Below are positions 9,367 through 18,652 of a stretch of 64,000 bases of DNA, piece after piece. The notes beneath the pieces were generated by a model. It was given only the letters and a program-made list of their open reading frames with translations, was not told where the DNA came from and did no database searches. Both the position numbers and the translations under genes were made by a program. The first letter of the stretch is position 1, and each line of letters begins with the position of its first letter. The DNA is from Nostoc sphaeroides (GTDB lineage Bacteria; Cyanobacteriota; Cyanobacteriia; Cyanobacteriales; Nostocaceae): the NCBI RefSeq assembly GCF_003443655.1, contig NZ_CP031941.1, forward strand, positions 3,532,501-3,596,500, given 5' to 3'.

Positions 9367-10107
9367 CTAATCTGCTGGTCGTTGCAGGCGATAGTGCAAA
9401 AAGACTTCTTGCTCAACTGTATGAACTTCTAGCAGTTGCAGCTTGGGAGCTAAATCGGGTAAAAATCCTTTCCCATCTACGGGTGTGGGTGCAGTATTAC
9501 CACCTAAAATCAACGGACACACAGTTAGCCATAATTCATCAATTAAATCTAATCCCAGCAAGGAGGCGACTAATTCACCTCCACCTAAGACCACCAAGCG
9601 TGTTATATGTAGAGTGGCTAGATGCTTTAAAGCTGCGAAAATATCAATTTCTCGCGTTGGTGTTTCAAAAACCAGAATTTGCTCAAATTCTGGAGGGCAT
9701 TCCTGTACTTTGGTTCCCAGAGTAGAAGGAAGCGTCCTTAAGCGTCCTTTCCATGAAAGTTCTCCTGCTGTTGTCGTGAGTAGCCAGCGTCTAACTGGTT
9801 GCTTAAAAAACTTAATTTCCGGATTGAGGTTTGCAGAGTGTGTACTCACTATATGAACTGGCTGCGGAGGCTTCCCTCCTTGCGCCCGAAGTTGCACTTG
9901 AGTTGGATCTGATATAGTAAGTGTTGTTCCGTAGGCTGCCAAAGTACCAGCACCGAATAAAACCGCATCAGAGGCAGCGATTTGTTTTTCTAAGTGTGCT
10001 TTATCCATCTTTGAGCCAAACCGAGCAGGCGATCGCCTAAAATCTGCTATTTTACCATCTGCACTCATTGCTAAAACAACTGTAGTGTGAGGACGATGTT
10101 GCAACAT
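9367..10107 (-). CDS. RibD C-terminal-domain (dihydrofolate reductase-like) reductase
   Basis: This family uses NADPH to reduce pyrimidine intermediates of riboflavin synthesis or related substrates. The 246-residue protein has the N-terminal core VVLAMSADGKIADFRRSPARFGS, then ASDAVLFGAGTLAAYGTTL (about residues 45-63), the nucleotide-binding LVVLGGGELVASLLGLDLIDEL (about 168-190) and the C-terminal CPLILGGNTAPTPVDGKGF. There is no deaminase domain, so it is the stand-alone reductase type; whether it serves riboflavin synthesis is uncertain. It is upstream of the FemAB-like gene on the same strand with a repeat-filled gap, so co-transcription is doubtful. Confidence 0.85.
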   Translation of the reverse strand: MLQHRPHTTVVLAMSADGKIADFRRSPARFGSKMDKAHLEKQIAASDAVLFGAGTLAAYGTTLTISDPTQVQLRAQGGKPPQPVHIVSTHSANLNPEIKFFKQPVRRWLLTTTAGELSWKGRLRTLPSTLGTKVQECPPEFEQILVFETPTREIDIFAALKHLATLHITRLVVLGGGELVASLLGLDLIDELWLTVCPLILGGNTAPTPVDGKGFLPDLAPKLQLLEVHTVEQEVFLHYRLQRPAD

Positions 10108-10401
10108 TAAATTGATTTGATAATTTGAATATTTTCTTTGCTAGTGTGTAGATTCTCAAAAAAATCCATGCCTGCAAGCTACTGTTTTACAACTTCACCA
10201 GTGTATTTATATGCAACACAAACCCCTTTTGCATCTAGCATATATGAGTTTTGGTATACCACGTTTCTTTTTGAATTATAGCAATTTGTTAACTTTAAAC
10301 ATTGAAAATAAAATTCTGATAATTTAATAAAATGTCTCATCTAGCTCATCTAATTACATATCTTTGCTGTTGTGGTTTGCAGATGCAAAGTGAGACACTC
10401 G

Positions 10402-12528
10402 ATGACTAATCACCGCCAATCTTCCTTTCGTCGAATTTTAGTAACGAGAATACTGCTTCTGTTCGTTCCAGTTTTACTTATAGGCGAGATTGTTGCCTTA
10501 AATAAGGCACGCTCTAGCATATTGGGGACTGCCCGTCAAAATTTAACAGAAAGCGCTATCAGTAAAGGTGAGAGAATTGGAGATGCGATCGCTCTCTTAA
10601 AAGCTACTTTACTGAGTGTAAGTAAAACAACCGTGATTCCGTCAGATTCACCTATACCAGAGCAAAAAATTCTCACGCAGTTAAAGCAACAACTTCCAGC
10701 CAGTATTGAATGCATCCAATTAACGAATCTGTTAAGCCAGGAAATAATTGCTAGTAGCTGTGGGGATCAAGCAATAGGAGAGTTAACATTACCTTTGTCT
10801 AGTGACGGAATTGATGTCAAAACAATCTTTCCACCAACGGCAGGAATAACTGGAAAAAGAAACACACAAAATCAACTGCAAGTAGTATTATCTGCACCAG
10901 TCTCCGATAACCAAAGAAATTTAGTTTACAGCTTAAGTATTCAGTCTGCATTGTACCAACAAACCAGAAATCCGCCGGGATCGCTCACAGGCGCTATGGT
11001 AGTGATTGCTGAAGATGGCACAATTTTGGCACACCCATTCACAAACTGGGTGGGAACTAATATTAATCAGCACCCAAATGCTTCTCAAGTCAAGAGCATA
11101 ATTAAACATGCAATTGCCGGACGAAATGATTCGATAAATTTGTCTTTTACAGAGGGGAACGAATTAGTAGCTGGCTATACGGCTATTGCAAATCCACTTA
11201 CCCAACAGCAGCAAAAATGGGTAGTCTTAGCTGTTACTAGTGTTCATAATGCGCTTTTTGGTTTAGAAGAAATCAAACTCATTCTCATCGTTTTGACAGT
11301 TGGTTTGATTGGTGCAAGTTTGTTAGCATCCTTATATCTAGCTCCTTACTTAGCGCGTCCTGTAGAAGAATTGCGAGACTACGCTCTAAATATTCACTCT
11401 CACCACGCCGCACAACCAGTTCCGCACAATTTTCAAATCCGGGAATTCAATCAACTGGCCCAAGCATTAGACCAAATGGTAGAACGGCTCAAAGCTGGGT
11501 CAGAAGAACTGGAAATAGCTTGGAAAGAAGCAAAAAGCGCTAACCAAATTAAAAGCCAGTTTTTGGCTACGACTTCCCATGAATTGAGAAACCCATTACA
11601 TACTATTATTAACTGCATTCGCCTGGTTGAAGATGGCTTATGTGATAGCCGGGAAGAAGAAATGGAGTTTCTCAAACGTGCCGATGAAACAACGCTTCAT
11701 TTGCTAAATATTATTAATGATTTACTCGACATTTCTAAAATCGAAGCAGGTAAACTTTCTGTAGTTACCACACCTCTTGATCTCCGACAAATCTTGTTAG
11801 AGGTGATTAATTTACAATCAGTCAATGTTCAACAAAAAGGCTTGCAATTGAAATGCAAGTTAGATCCCCAAGCTATACCAATTAAGGCAGATGCGGCAAA
11901 ATTGAGGCAGGTGCTAATTAATGTTATCGGCAACGCCACTAAGTTCACCGACACAGGAAGCATCACCATTACGACAGAAATTCAACATAGTAATGGTAAA
12001 TCTCAGGTGGCGATCGCTGTCAAAGATACAGGTATAGGTATTGATCCCACTCAACAGCACAAACTATTTCGCCCCTTTGTGATGGTGAATGGTACAACCA
12101 CCCGCCAGTTTGAAGGTACTGGACTGGGACTAGCAATTTCACGGAACTTAATCGAACTCATGGGAGGTAGTATTACTATTGAGAGCGCAGGGCTTCATCA
12201 AGGTACGACGCTGAAGATTACCTTACCCTTGATTGATATCTCGCTGTTACCTGTTCTCAAGAAAGAAGAAAATGTAGGGGATCTTGGATTTTCCTCTGTG
12301 AATGATGCGGCAAAAGCAAGCCGCTACCCTAGCCTACAGGAGTCTGGAAGAAGTCACTCTTTGGGGATCAACAAATCTGTAAAAGCAGATGTAGACAAAG
12401 AAAAATCCTCGAAGTTCCAGGTGTTACTTGGGAACGAGACTTACGAGATTAGTCTTTCGCCGCAGCAAACTCTCTTGGTAACTCTTCCAAAAACAGAAGT
12501 TTATGCAAATGGGGCTTCCGAGAGGTAA
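10402..12528 (+). CDS. Membrane sensor histidine kinase (dCACHE-HAMP-HisKA-HATPase)
   Basis: A two-component sensor kinase in the plasma membrane. Starting at the ATG at 10402 (708 residues), it has a first membrane helix at about residues 12-33, an extracytoplasmic CACHE-like region to about 280, a second helix (about 292-315), and a HAMP segment. The HisKA site is ATTSHELRNPLH (phospho-His near 399). The ATPase has QVLINVIGNATKFTD, VKDTGIGID and GTGLGLAIS. About 90 residues follow the ATPase without a receiver motif. An upstream GTG at 10372 is possible. No response regulator gene lies nearby, so the partner is elsewhere. A MITE begins 12 bases after the stop. Confidence 0.93.
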   Translation: MTNHRQSSFRRILVTRILLLFVPVLLIGEIVALNKARSSILGTARQNLTESAISKGERIGDAIALLKATLLSVSKTTVIPSDSPIPEQKILTQLKQQLPASIECIQLTNLLSQEIIASSCGDQAIGELTLPLSSDGIDVKTIFPPTAGITGKRNTQNQLQVVLSAPVSDNQRNLVYSLSIQSALYQQTRNPPGSLTGAMVVIAEDGTILAHPFTNWVGTNINQHPNASQVKSIIKHAIAGRNDSINLSFTEGNELVAGYTAIANPLTQQQQKWVVLAVTSVHNALFGLEEIKLILIVLTVGLIGASLLASLYLAPYLARPVEELRDYALNIHSHHAAQPVPHNFQIREFNQLAQALDQMVERLKAGSEELEIAWKEAKSANQIKSQFLATTSHELRNPLHTIINCIRLVEDGLCDSREEEMEFLKRADETTLHLLNIINDLLDISKIEAGKLSVVTTPLDLRQILLEVINLQSVNVQQKGLQLKCKLDPQAIPIKADAAKLRQVLINVIGNATKFTDTGSITITTEIQHSNGKSQVAIAVKDTGIGIDPTQQHKLFRPFVMVNGTTTRQFEGTGLGLAISRNLIELMGGSITIESAGLHQGTTLKITLPLIDISLLPVLKKEENVGDLGFSSVNDAAKASRYPSLQESGRSHSLGINKSVKADVDKEKSSKFQVLLGNETYEISLSPQQTLLVTLPKTEVYANGASER

Positions 12529-12540
12529 TTCTCGCCACAA

Positions 12541-12688
12541 TTTAAGTAGGACGGCGGAAATAATTTGCATGTTTGTAGTAAGGACTTTAGTCCTAAAAGA
12601 AGGACTGAAGTCCTTACTACGAACTGGATTACAATAATTTTACATTAAAAAACACATAGTTTGAATTATTCACACCGACTTACTTAAA
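12541..12688. mobile_element. MITE-like element, family C (copy 1)
   Basis: Imperfect inverted ends of about 25 bases: TTTAAGTAGGACGGCGGAAA on the left and the complement of TTCACACCGACTTACTTAAA on the right. The core is a palindromic pair of AAGGACTTTAGTCCT and AGGACTGAAGTCCTT. A second copy, at 55151-55292, has the same ends and core. It lies 12 bases downstream of the kinase stop. Noncoding. Confidence 0.75.
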
Positions 12689-12727
12689 TGAAAATGAAGA
12701 AACTTGAATCTCAAAGGAGAGTTACGT

Positions 12728-13810
12728 TTAAGAGTCCTTGTTAAGAAAAACAGGTTGGCCGCCTTGCTGAAGAGATACTGTTAAAGCAGCAAGAATTTCT
12801 ACTAACTCAGTGCCTACCCAGCCAGACGAAACCTCAGAGGGAGTATTGTTGAGAACAGACACAACAAAGCAGGAGCAAACTCGCCCCAATGGTTCCCCTG
12901 GCTCTAATTCCAGCACCACCTGCTTTTGATTTACAGGAATAAATTGATTGCCCTGCTGTTGAAACTCTCCATGTAATAGGGTGAGAGGTGATGATTGCGA
13001 CATCTCATCAAAAATCAAACTGCCAAGACTGCCCACAATTCCCAGCCGTCGCTGCTTATCAGGATTCAGCCAGCACAAATGAATATAAGCTTGAAAGTTA
13101 TCTGGATATGTCAGTGTTAGCCATACTAGGTCAGCTAAACCTTGAGACAGAGGAGAATTTGTATCTTTCTTGCCCTCTGCTCCCCTGCTCCCCTGCTCCC
13201 CTGCTCCCTGTAGCCACACCATACCCGTTGCCTGTACTTTCACAGGGGTCTGACCTAGCCATGCGTTAAAGATAGCTATATCGTGAATAGCTAAGTCCCA
13301 CAGTGCATCAACATCTTGCCGGACAGGCCCCAAATGGGTGCGCGTCGCGTAGCCATAGCGTAAATCTCCTAATTTACCCGCTTGTACTACAGTTTTTCCT
13401 TGCTCAACTGCTGGGTGAAATAAATAAGTGTGGTCAACCATGAGTATTAAATGATGCTGCTCTGCTAACTGGCAAAGTTCCCGGCATTCTGCTGGGTTGA
13501 GAGTTAGGGGTTTTTCAGCTAAAACATGATATCCCTGTTGGAGAGCGTCTTTAATTAAAGCATAGTGGGTGGTAGCTGGAGTTGCGATCGCCACTCCTGT
13601 CAATCCTGGCACTTTCTTTAAATCTTCCCACTGCGTTGTTAATACTACATCTTCATCTAACTTAAATTGCTGCTTTACCGCCGCTAATCTTTCTGGATGG
13701 GGATCTACTACAGCAACTACATCTACTTGGGGATGTGCTAAGAAATTCCGCAGCAGATGCACTCCCCAACGCCCAACTCCGATAACAGCAATTTTAATTT
13801 GGTTTGTCAT
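12728..13810 (-). CDS. Gfo/Idh/MocA family oxidoreductase
   Basis: An NAD(P)-dependent sugar or cyclitol dehydrogenase of the cytoplasm; substrate unknown. The 360-residue protein has a Rossmann fold with IAVIGVGRWGVHLLRN at the N terminus, VAIATPATTHY (about 72-82), the family's AEKPLTLNP (about 97-105) and WDLAIHDIAIFNAWLG (about 168-183). Between VWLQ (about 198) and GLADLVW lies an unusual low-complexity insert, GAGEQGSRGAEGKKDTNSP, read from STRR DNA at about 13150-13212. The start codon at 13810 is itself part of a TTGTCAT heptamer run (reverse ATGACAA), so the start may have been renewed by repeat expansion. Confidence 0.9.
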   Translation of the reverse strand: MTNQIKIAVIGVGRWGVHLLRNFLAHPQVDVVAVVDPHPERLAAVKQQFKLDEDVVLTTQWEDLKKVPGLTGVAIATPATTHYALIKDALQQGYHVLAEKPLTLNPAECRELCQLAEQHHLILMVDHTYLFHPAVEQGKTVVQAGKLGDLRYGYATRTHLGPVRQDVDALWDLAIHDIAIFNAWLGQTPVKVQATGMVWLQGAGEQGSRGAEGKKDTNSPLSQGLADLVWLTLTYPDNFQAYIHLCWLNPDKQRRLGIVGSLGSLIFDEMSQSSPLTLLHGEFQQQGNQFIPVNQKQVVLELEPGEPLGRVCSCFVVSVLNNTPSEVSSGWVGTELVEILAALTVSLQQGGQPVFLNKDS

Positions 13811-13838
13811 TTGTCATTTGTCATTTGTCATTTGTCAT
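13804..13838. repeat. STRR: five TTGTCAT heptamers
   Basis: Five perfect 7-base copies in a row. The first copy holds the reverse-strand start codon of the oxidoreductase gene. Because the unit is 7 bases, successive ATGs fall in all three frames. Confidence 0.9.
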
Positions 13839-14466
13839 AGAACCTCGCGGGATGCGGGAAACTCAGCGTCTTCAGACCTTACTAGGGAAGCGGCACGAGC
13901 GATTTTAATCGCAGTGGTATGTGCTATTTATGTTAAAATTAGATTGTGAGTAAGAACAAAAAACATCTACGTGTTGAAGCATCCTAGTATCGGAGAAATC
14001 CCGACTCCTGTGAAACAACGGTTAGGTTTACAGTCCTAATGGCAGTATGACAAGAAAGAGTGAACAATGGCAGGTTGTAGAGCGTACCGCGATTTGGCTT
14101 GGTGATGGATTCTGAAAACGTTGAAACATAAAAGTAAACGCGATTGCAACATCGGTAGTGTCGGTAGTTGTTTTGAGTGTTTAAGCGGCGTTTGACGGCC
14201 GCAGCGAGAGTTTCACTCTGTCCGCAGAATCTCAGTGGCTTTAGCCCTGATAGTGTCAATAGTATGCAAGGGACTAGGGATAAATGACCACTGACAATCA
14301 ACTGAATTATAGCGGTTCTCAATTGTATAGAATACAGACCTAACCCCCAGCCCCTTCCCTACAAGGGAAGGGGAGCAAGATTCAAAGCCTCTCTTATTTT
14401 ATGAGAGAGGAATGGAAGTGAGGTCAAATTGTATTGCTATATCAGTTTATCAGCAGTATTTTTGCT
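13811..14466. other. 656-base gap: repeats, small palindromes, no convincing gene
   Basis: After the STRR the gap holds a palindrome GCGATTTTAATCGC near 13899, a short hairpin with CGGAGAAATCCCGACTCC near 13991, and at 14337-14445 a repeat of CCCTTCCCTACAAGGGAAGG / CTCTCTTATTTTATGAGAGAG type also seen elsewhere. A 112-codon reverse frame (13984-14322) has no recognisable domain. The palindromic parts could be the worn end of a transposon, but this is not proven. Confidence 0.4.
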
Positions 14467-15186
14467 TCAGGGTATTTCCGGTTGAGGAATTGCTAAAAAG
14501 GCTACCTTAGCTGCGGCTTGTTCAGCAGTTTTGATTGATCGCCCTTTACCAACTCCGAGCTTGTTTCCGTGCAGCCACACTTCCGCTACGAAACGTTCTT
14601 GATTGCGGTGCGGTTGAGTGATTTCTACAACCCGATATTCTGGTAAAACTTTAAATTGTGCCTGAGTCCATTCTTGGAGAGCAGCTTTGTAATTAAGTCT
14701 GGCAGGATCGAGGCGAATTTCTGTCGTTAGTTCTTGGAAGTGGGGATCTAGCCAAGAGCGGATCAGTTCCAGATTTTGAGTACTTAAGTAAAGCGCACCC
14801 AGAACTGCTTCAAAAGCATCTGCCAGTCGTGACTCTTGACCAACTTTATCGGCGGTAGCACTACCAGCGACTAGTAAGTATAACTCTAAACCATAAACTC
14901 TGGCCAATTGGGCGAGGATGCGATCGCTCACCAACACCGAACGAATTGCCGCAAAATCTCCTACTGGACAATCGGGATAATTTTCCCATAACACAACAGC
15001 CGACACCAACCGCACCACTGCATCACCAACGAACTCCAGTTGTTCATAATTTGCCGAATCAGAGACAGTGGGATGAGTTAGCGCTAAATCCAGCAATTCC
15101 CACTTTATAGGTGCTTCTAGCGACAAACCTAATTTTTGGACTAAACTTTCGAGTTGCCGTTGACGGCGTGGATAGGCAAGGGACAT
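14467..15186 (-). CDS. rnc: Ribonuclease III
   Basis: Cuts double-stranded RNA, including rRNA precursors. The 239-residue protein has the catalytic signature NYEQLEFVGDAVVRLVSA (about residues 45-62), the second acidic site ADAFEAVLGALYLS (about 120-133), and a C-terminal dsRNA-binding domain with NYKAALQEWTQAQF (about 163) and GKGRSIKTAEQAAAKVAF near the end. All catalytic acids are present and the length is standard. The start at 15186 gives MSLAYPRRQRQLESLV. Upstream is a GGGGGCA repeat run (about 15188-15210) instead of a clean promoter. It appears to be a single-gene unit. Confidence 0.95.
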   Translation of the reverse strand: MSLAYPRRQRQLESLVQKLGLSLEAPIKWELLDLALTHPTVSDSANYEQLEFVGDAVVRLVSAVVLWENYPDCPVGDFAAIRSVLVSDRILAQLARVYGLELYLLVAGSATADKVGQESRLADAFEAVLGALYLSTQNLELIRSWLDPHFQELTTEIRLDPARLNYKAALQEWTQAQFKVLPEYRVVEITQPHRNQERFVAEVWLHGNKLGVGKGRSIKTAEQAAAKVAFLAIPQPEIP

Positions 15187-15294
15187 TGGGGGCAGGGGGC
15201 AGGGGGCAGGGGGAGCAGAGGAGTAGGGGAAGGTAACTAGCTATCTATACTTATATATCTAAATCTCTTGGACTATTACTCTAGCAACTTTTCG

Positions 15295-15477
15295 CTACTT
15301 CTCTCTATCTAGCTTCTCTTGGATAGCTTGACGACAAAATTCAGGAGGATCGTCTTTAGCTTTTACCTCTTCCTTCATTTCCTTGGTGATACGCAAATGT
15401 AGATATTCAGTTAGTGGTCGCTCTCTGTCCGTGGTGAATGGCTTTAAGTTATCTGGATTACCTTTATTTTTAGACAT
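15295..15477 (-). CDS. Small basic protein, possible ribbon-helix-helix type
   Basis: The ATG at 15477 (MSKNKGNPDNLKPFTTDRER) gives a 60-residue protein; an upstream ATG at 15492 adds MYFYT. The segment PLTEYLHLRITKEMKEEVKA followed by PPEFCRQAIQEKLDREK has the strand-helix-helix look of short RHH DNA-binding proteins. No partner toxin gene adjoins; the divergent gene at 15605 is a SAP-like protein. Family membership is inferred from pattern only. Confidence 0.6.
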   Translation of the reverse strand: MSKNKGNPDNLKPFTTDRERPLTEYLHLRITKEMKEEVKAKDDPPEFCRQAIQEKLDREK

Positions 15478-15604
15478 TGTATAGAAATACAAATAAATTT
15501 ATTCTCCACATGTATATCAGTGGATAATGTTAAATCGATGGGCATTTTAGCCTGAGAAACTTGTTGCCCACCGATTCCCACTTTTACAGAGGTAACTCTA
15601 TTTT

Positions 15605-15988
15605 ATGTTCACGCGCACAGAATTAGAAGTTAAAAGCTTGAGAGCGTTACGCGATTTATGTCTGATACAGTACGGCATCCAAGCAATAGGAAACCCTGCT
15701 GATAAAGCATCATACATTAACGCACTCCTGACCTTCCCTGTTATAGCTTGCAAGCAAGTGTCAGAAAATAAAGGATTGAAGTCTCCTATCTTCTCTCAAG
15801 TAGAAGCGCTAGAAGCGACACTAGAAGCGATGGGAACACCGACACCAGAGCAGTCAGCATTGCTCAAGGTGACGATGGAGGGGAGAAAACTAGAGTACCC
15901 AGCACGGTACAGCCAAGAGAAACTGTTTGGACTGTATCGGGTTAAATGGCATTTGGATACAGCATTAGAGATATTGGGAATGCTTTAG
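15605..15988 (+). CDS. Small protein with SAP-like N-terminal domain
   Basis: The 127-residue product begins MFTRTELEVKSLRALRDLCL and continues with YGIQAIGNPADKASYINALL; helix, loop with G, helix, as in SAP domains that bind DNA. The remainder (about 45-127) is helical with no known motif and ends in FGLYRVKWHLDTALEILGML. It is cytoplasmic and divergent from the small RHH-like gene at 15295-15477. A run of GTCAACA heptamers (16058-16086) follows. The role is unknown. Confidence 0.65.
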   Translation: MFTRTELEVKSLRALRDLCLIQYGIQAIGNPADKASYINALLTFPVIACKQVSENKGLKSPIFSQVEALEATLEAMGTPTPEQSALLKVTMEGRKLEYPARYSQEKLFGLYRVKWHLDTALEILGML

Positions 15989-16057
15989 GGACTTCCAAGT
16001 AAAAAAATATTCCATTGCTATTGTTCACTGTTGACCGTTGACGGTTCACGAGTTTTC

Positions 16058-16086
16058 AGTCAACAGTCAACAGTCAACAGTCAACG
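16058..16086. repeat. STRR: GTCAACA heptamers
   Basis: Four heptamers in tandem; complementary TGTTGAC-type sequence lies just upstream (16028-16042), so the region can fold into a hairpin. Confidence 0.8.
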
Positions 16087-16265
16087 ACTTTAATGTGGAA
16101 TAATTTATTTTTTGGAGTTCCCTTAGATAAATTAGCGATGTCTACGACGAGCTTCTCTACGAGACGCTACGCGTAGCTTGCTTCCCCGCAGGGGTACGCT
16201 TACGCACAAAACCCGTACAAAAAATAATAGAGTACAAACCGTGAAAGGTTCATACTCAATTAAAG

Positions 16266-16704
16266 GGGAGAGAGCAGGACATAAGCCGGGTTCTGTTCTC
16301 TTGCGAGGGCAGTTATCTATCTGGGACGCTTGTTACCAAACGCCTCTAGCGGCTCTCATTGAGCGGAACTGGTAAAAGACCAACCGTAGTTCCTATCGCC
16401 TTGCTCCCAACCGGGGTTTACCGAGCCAGCACCTCTCGATACTGCTGGTGCGCTCTTACCGCACCTTTGCACCCTTACCAAATTTAGTTAGGAGTTATGA
16501 GTGATGAGTTAAGAGTTAATGATTCCTAACTCCTAACTCCTAACTTCTAACTCCTAACTGTTTTGGCGGTATCTTTCTGTGGCACTATCCTCACGATCGC
16601 TCGCACTGGACGTTATCCAGCAAGTTTGGTCTTTCGGGAGTCCGGACTTTCCTCAAACCAGTAACTATGACTGATCTGCAACCGCCTGCGCCTACTCTCT
16701 CCTT
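16266..16704 (-). ncRNA. rnpB: RNase P RNA
   Basis: The catalytic RNA that trims tRNA 5' ends. On the reverse strand the gene starts near 16704 with GGAGAGAGTAGGCG and ends near 16266 with CTCTCTCC, the two strands of helix P1. It has the universal type-A landmarks: GAGGAAAGTCCGGACTCCC after the 5' helix, GATAACGTCCAGTGCGAG, the CCCCGGTTGGGAGCAAGG region and AGAACCCGGCTTATG near the 3' end. Total length is about 439 bases, inflated by an STRR run at 16489-16561. Ends are placed by helix P1 and may be off by a few bases. The STRR insertion in this gene is known from heterocyst-forming cyanobacteria. Confidence 0.95.
16489..16561. repeat. STRR run inside rnpB
   Basis: Tandem CTAACTC-type heptamers with a partly complementary TTAGGAG half at the left, so it can extend a stem-loop in the RNA instead of breaking it. 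Confidence 0.85.
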
Positions 16705-16749
16705 AGATCCAGTGTAATCTTTGGAAGTCCCTAATATGTTGACACAGCA

Positions 16750-17445
16750 TTACTTTTTTTTATTCCAAGGTAAAGCGTAAGTCCAAGGCAGTTTCCTGAC
16801 TGTGAAAGGACAATTGATAATGCTAATGGGAGGAAAATCACGACCTGGGGCTAAACCTAAACGCACCTCAGATATCCGTAGCACTAGTTGCAGGGAAAAG
16901 TCTAACTCCTTTCTTCTGTTAATAAAGTCGTTGTACAATTTTTTTTGCCCTTTTTGCAGCCCGTTGATATCAATTAGGGGTTTTTTGGCTGAATAGGTTC
17001 CAGCTACTTGATCGCGCTCGAAAACATCTTCTGCTGTCACCGTTTCCGAAAGTGTTTTCTTGGGAGCAATTAGGCTAGGACTTTGGGGTACTGCTAAGTC
17101 GCGGGTTAAGTCTGGTGATTTCCGAATTACGCGGCGTGATTGCTTGCTATGTTCAACTACTAAAGAACTGTTGTCCCAGTCAACGTATACAGCAATATTT
17201 TCAGATTTATTTTCAATGCTAATTCCTAAATCTTTCAAATCGTCAATTGGGTATGAGGATTTGAGTTTAAAGGAAATCCCGATTTTATCATCAAGATTGT
17301 TTTCTTTGAGTTGCTCGTCAACGATTCCTTTTTTAAACTCAAACTTAATTTGATCATCGATGGATTCAACCATGCGGTTAAACACATAAGAAACACCGAT
17401 AATATAAATCGTTAAAACTACTAAATTCTGGTCGCTACTCCTCAT
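16750..17445 (-). CDS. Hypothetical protein with N-terminal hydrophobic segment
   Basis: Not recognised. The 231-residue product has a hydrophobic stretch at residues 8-24 (LVVLTIYIIGVSYVFNR) that could anchor it, then a charged region with two strand-like parts (IGISFKLKSSYPIDDLKDLGI and NIAVYVDWDNSSLVVEH) followed by a linker rich in Ser and Pro. The C-terminal part has LYNDFINRRKELDFSLQLVL and ends in PWTYALPWNKKK. It looks like a surface-facing membrane protein of the periplasm. It sits between rnpB and corA on the same strand and ends 46 bases from rnpB. Confidence 0.7.
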   Translation of the reverse strand: MRSSDQNLVVLTIYIIGVSYVFNRMVESIDDQIKFEFKKGIVDEQLKENNLDDKIGISFKLKSSYPIDDLKDLGISIENKSENIAVYVDWDNSSLVVEHSKQSRRVIRKSPDLTRDLAVPQSPSLIAPKKTLSETVTAEDVFERDQVAGTYSAKKPLIDINGLQKGQKKLYNDFINRRKELDFSLQLVLRISEVRLGLAPGRDFPPISIINCPFTVRKLPWTYALPWNKKK

Positions 17446-17509
17446 AACTCAGAATCTCAACTCCCAGTGTTAATGAATGTATATTTTGCTCATCGTTCAT
17501 CTGCAATTT

Positions 17510-18652
17510 TTAATTGCGCTTGATTACTACAGAATTTTGCAGCCAGCCTCGTCGCCAAAAAAAGAATAACAAACCAAATGCGATCGCTAACATTACTGCC
17601 CAGCAAAGTGGATAGCCCCAATACCAATTCAACTCTGGCATATTATATGGCGATTTTTCAGTATTGAAATTCATACCATATATTCCGGCAACAAAAGTCA
17701 GTGGAATAAAAATTGTTGAAACTACCGTTAGTACCTTCATGATTTCATTCATTTTATTACTTACTGCCGAAAGGTACACATCCATTAATCCAGATGCTAG
17801 TTCTCGATAAGTTTCCACCATATCCATCACTTGTACCGTATGGTCATAACAATCTCGCAGGTAGATTCGCACTTCTTCACTAATCAAATCGGGAGCATCT
17901 CGAATTAAGGAATTAATTGCATCTCGCTGGGGCCAGATAGCACGACGTAGTTGCAGTAATTCTCGCCTAATTTGATAAATATTTTGTAGTGTTTGCGGAG
18001 TAGGTTTAACTATTACTTCCTCTTCTAACTCTTCGATTCGCTCACCATAAAGCTCCAGCACCGGGAAAAAGCCATCAATAATTGCATCTAACAGAGCATA
18101 AGCTAAATAATCTGCTCCCTGTTTACGGATAGTACCTTTGTTTTTTTCAATCCGCGATCGCACTTCTTCAAAACAATCATGTTCTGGTTCCTCTTGGACT
18201 GTCAGCAAATAATTTTTACCTAATATCAAACTCACTTGCTCACTGTAAAAGCCACATGTTCTTTCCTTTGGTACTACCATGCGGGCAATGAATAGCAATT
18301 GGTCTTCATAATCCTCTGTTTTAGGACGCTCCGGCACATTGACTATATCTTCTAAAACTAAAGGATGTAACTCAAAAACGTTACCCAATCTTTGTAATAT
18401 GTCTTGACAGCCTAAACCTTGTACGTCTACCCAAGAAACGGATTCCATCTCCAGATATGGAACACACTCCTCTGGAGTTGCTATTTGTTCGTGGATGAAA
18501 TTGGTTTGGTTATAGTCAATCAAAAAAATTATCGGTGGTGGAGCATCTGCATCAATAAAAATGGTTCCAGGTACAGTCCCAGGTTGGTGATAGAACTCAT
18601 CTTCATATACTTTGGTGATTATTTTGGGAAGGCGACGCAGTTTTCGGATCAT
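17510..18652 (-). CDS. corA: CorA-type magnesium/cobalt transporter
   Basis: A pentameric inner-membrane channel for Mg2+ and Co2+. The 380-residue protein has the large cytoplasmic domain (about 1-310, with VLEDIVNVPERPKTEDYEDQ), the long stalk helix before the pore, and two C-terminal membrane helices. The YGMN signature at the end of the first (VVSTIFIPLTFVAGIYGMNF) is intact, and the C terminus is basic as expected. The length fits. It has its own upstream region, which carries STRR-like TCATTAG repeats (18675-18710). Confidence 0.95.
   Translation of the reverse strand: MIRKLRRLPKIITKVYEDEFYHQPGTVPGTIFIDADAPPPIIFLIDYNQTNFIHEQIATPEECVPYLEMESVSWVDVQGLGCQDILQRLGNVFELHPLVLEDIVNVPERPKTEDYEDQLLFIARMVVPKERTCGFYSEQVSLILGKNYLLTVQEEPEHDCFEEVRSRIEKNKGTIRKQGADYLAYALLDAIIDGFFPVLELYGERIEELEEEVIVKPTPQTLQNIYQIRRELLQLRRAIWPQRDAINSLIRDAPDLISEEVRIYLRDCYDHTVQVMDMVETYRELASGLMDVYLSAVSNKMNEIMKVLTVVSTIFIPLTFVAGIYGMNFNTEKSPYNMPELNWYWGYPLCWAVMLAIAFGLLFFFWRRGWLQNSVVIKRN

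Noticed and set aside
13984..14322. 112-codon reverse frame, possibly the end of a TnpB-type gene with its RNA
   Set aside because: Composition is odd and a hairpin (CGGAGAAATCCCGACTCC) lies at its end, but no catalytic or zinc motif is seen. Kept as a gap, not a gene.
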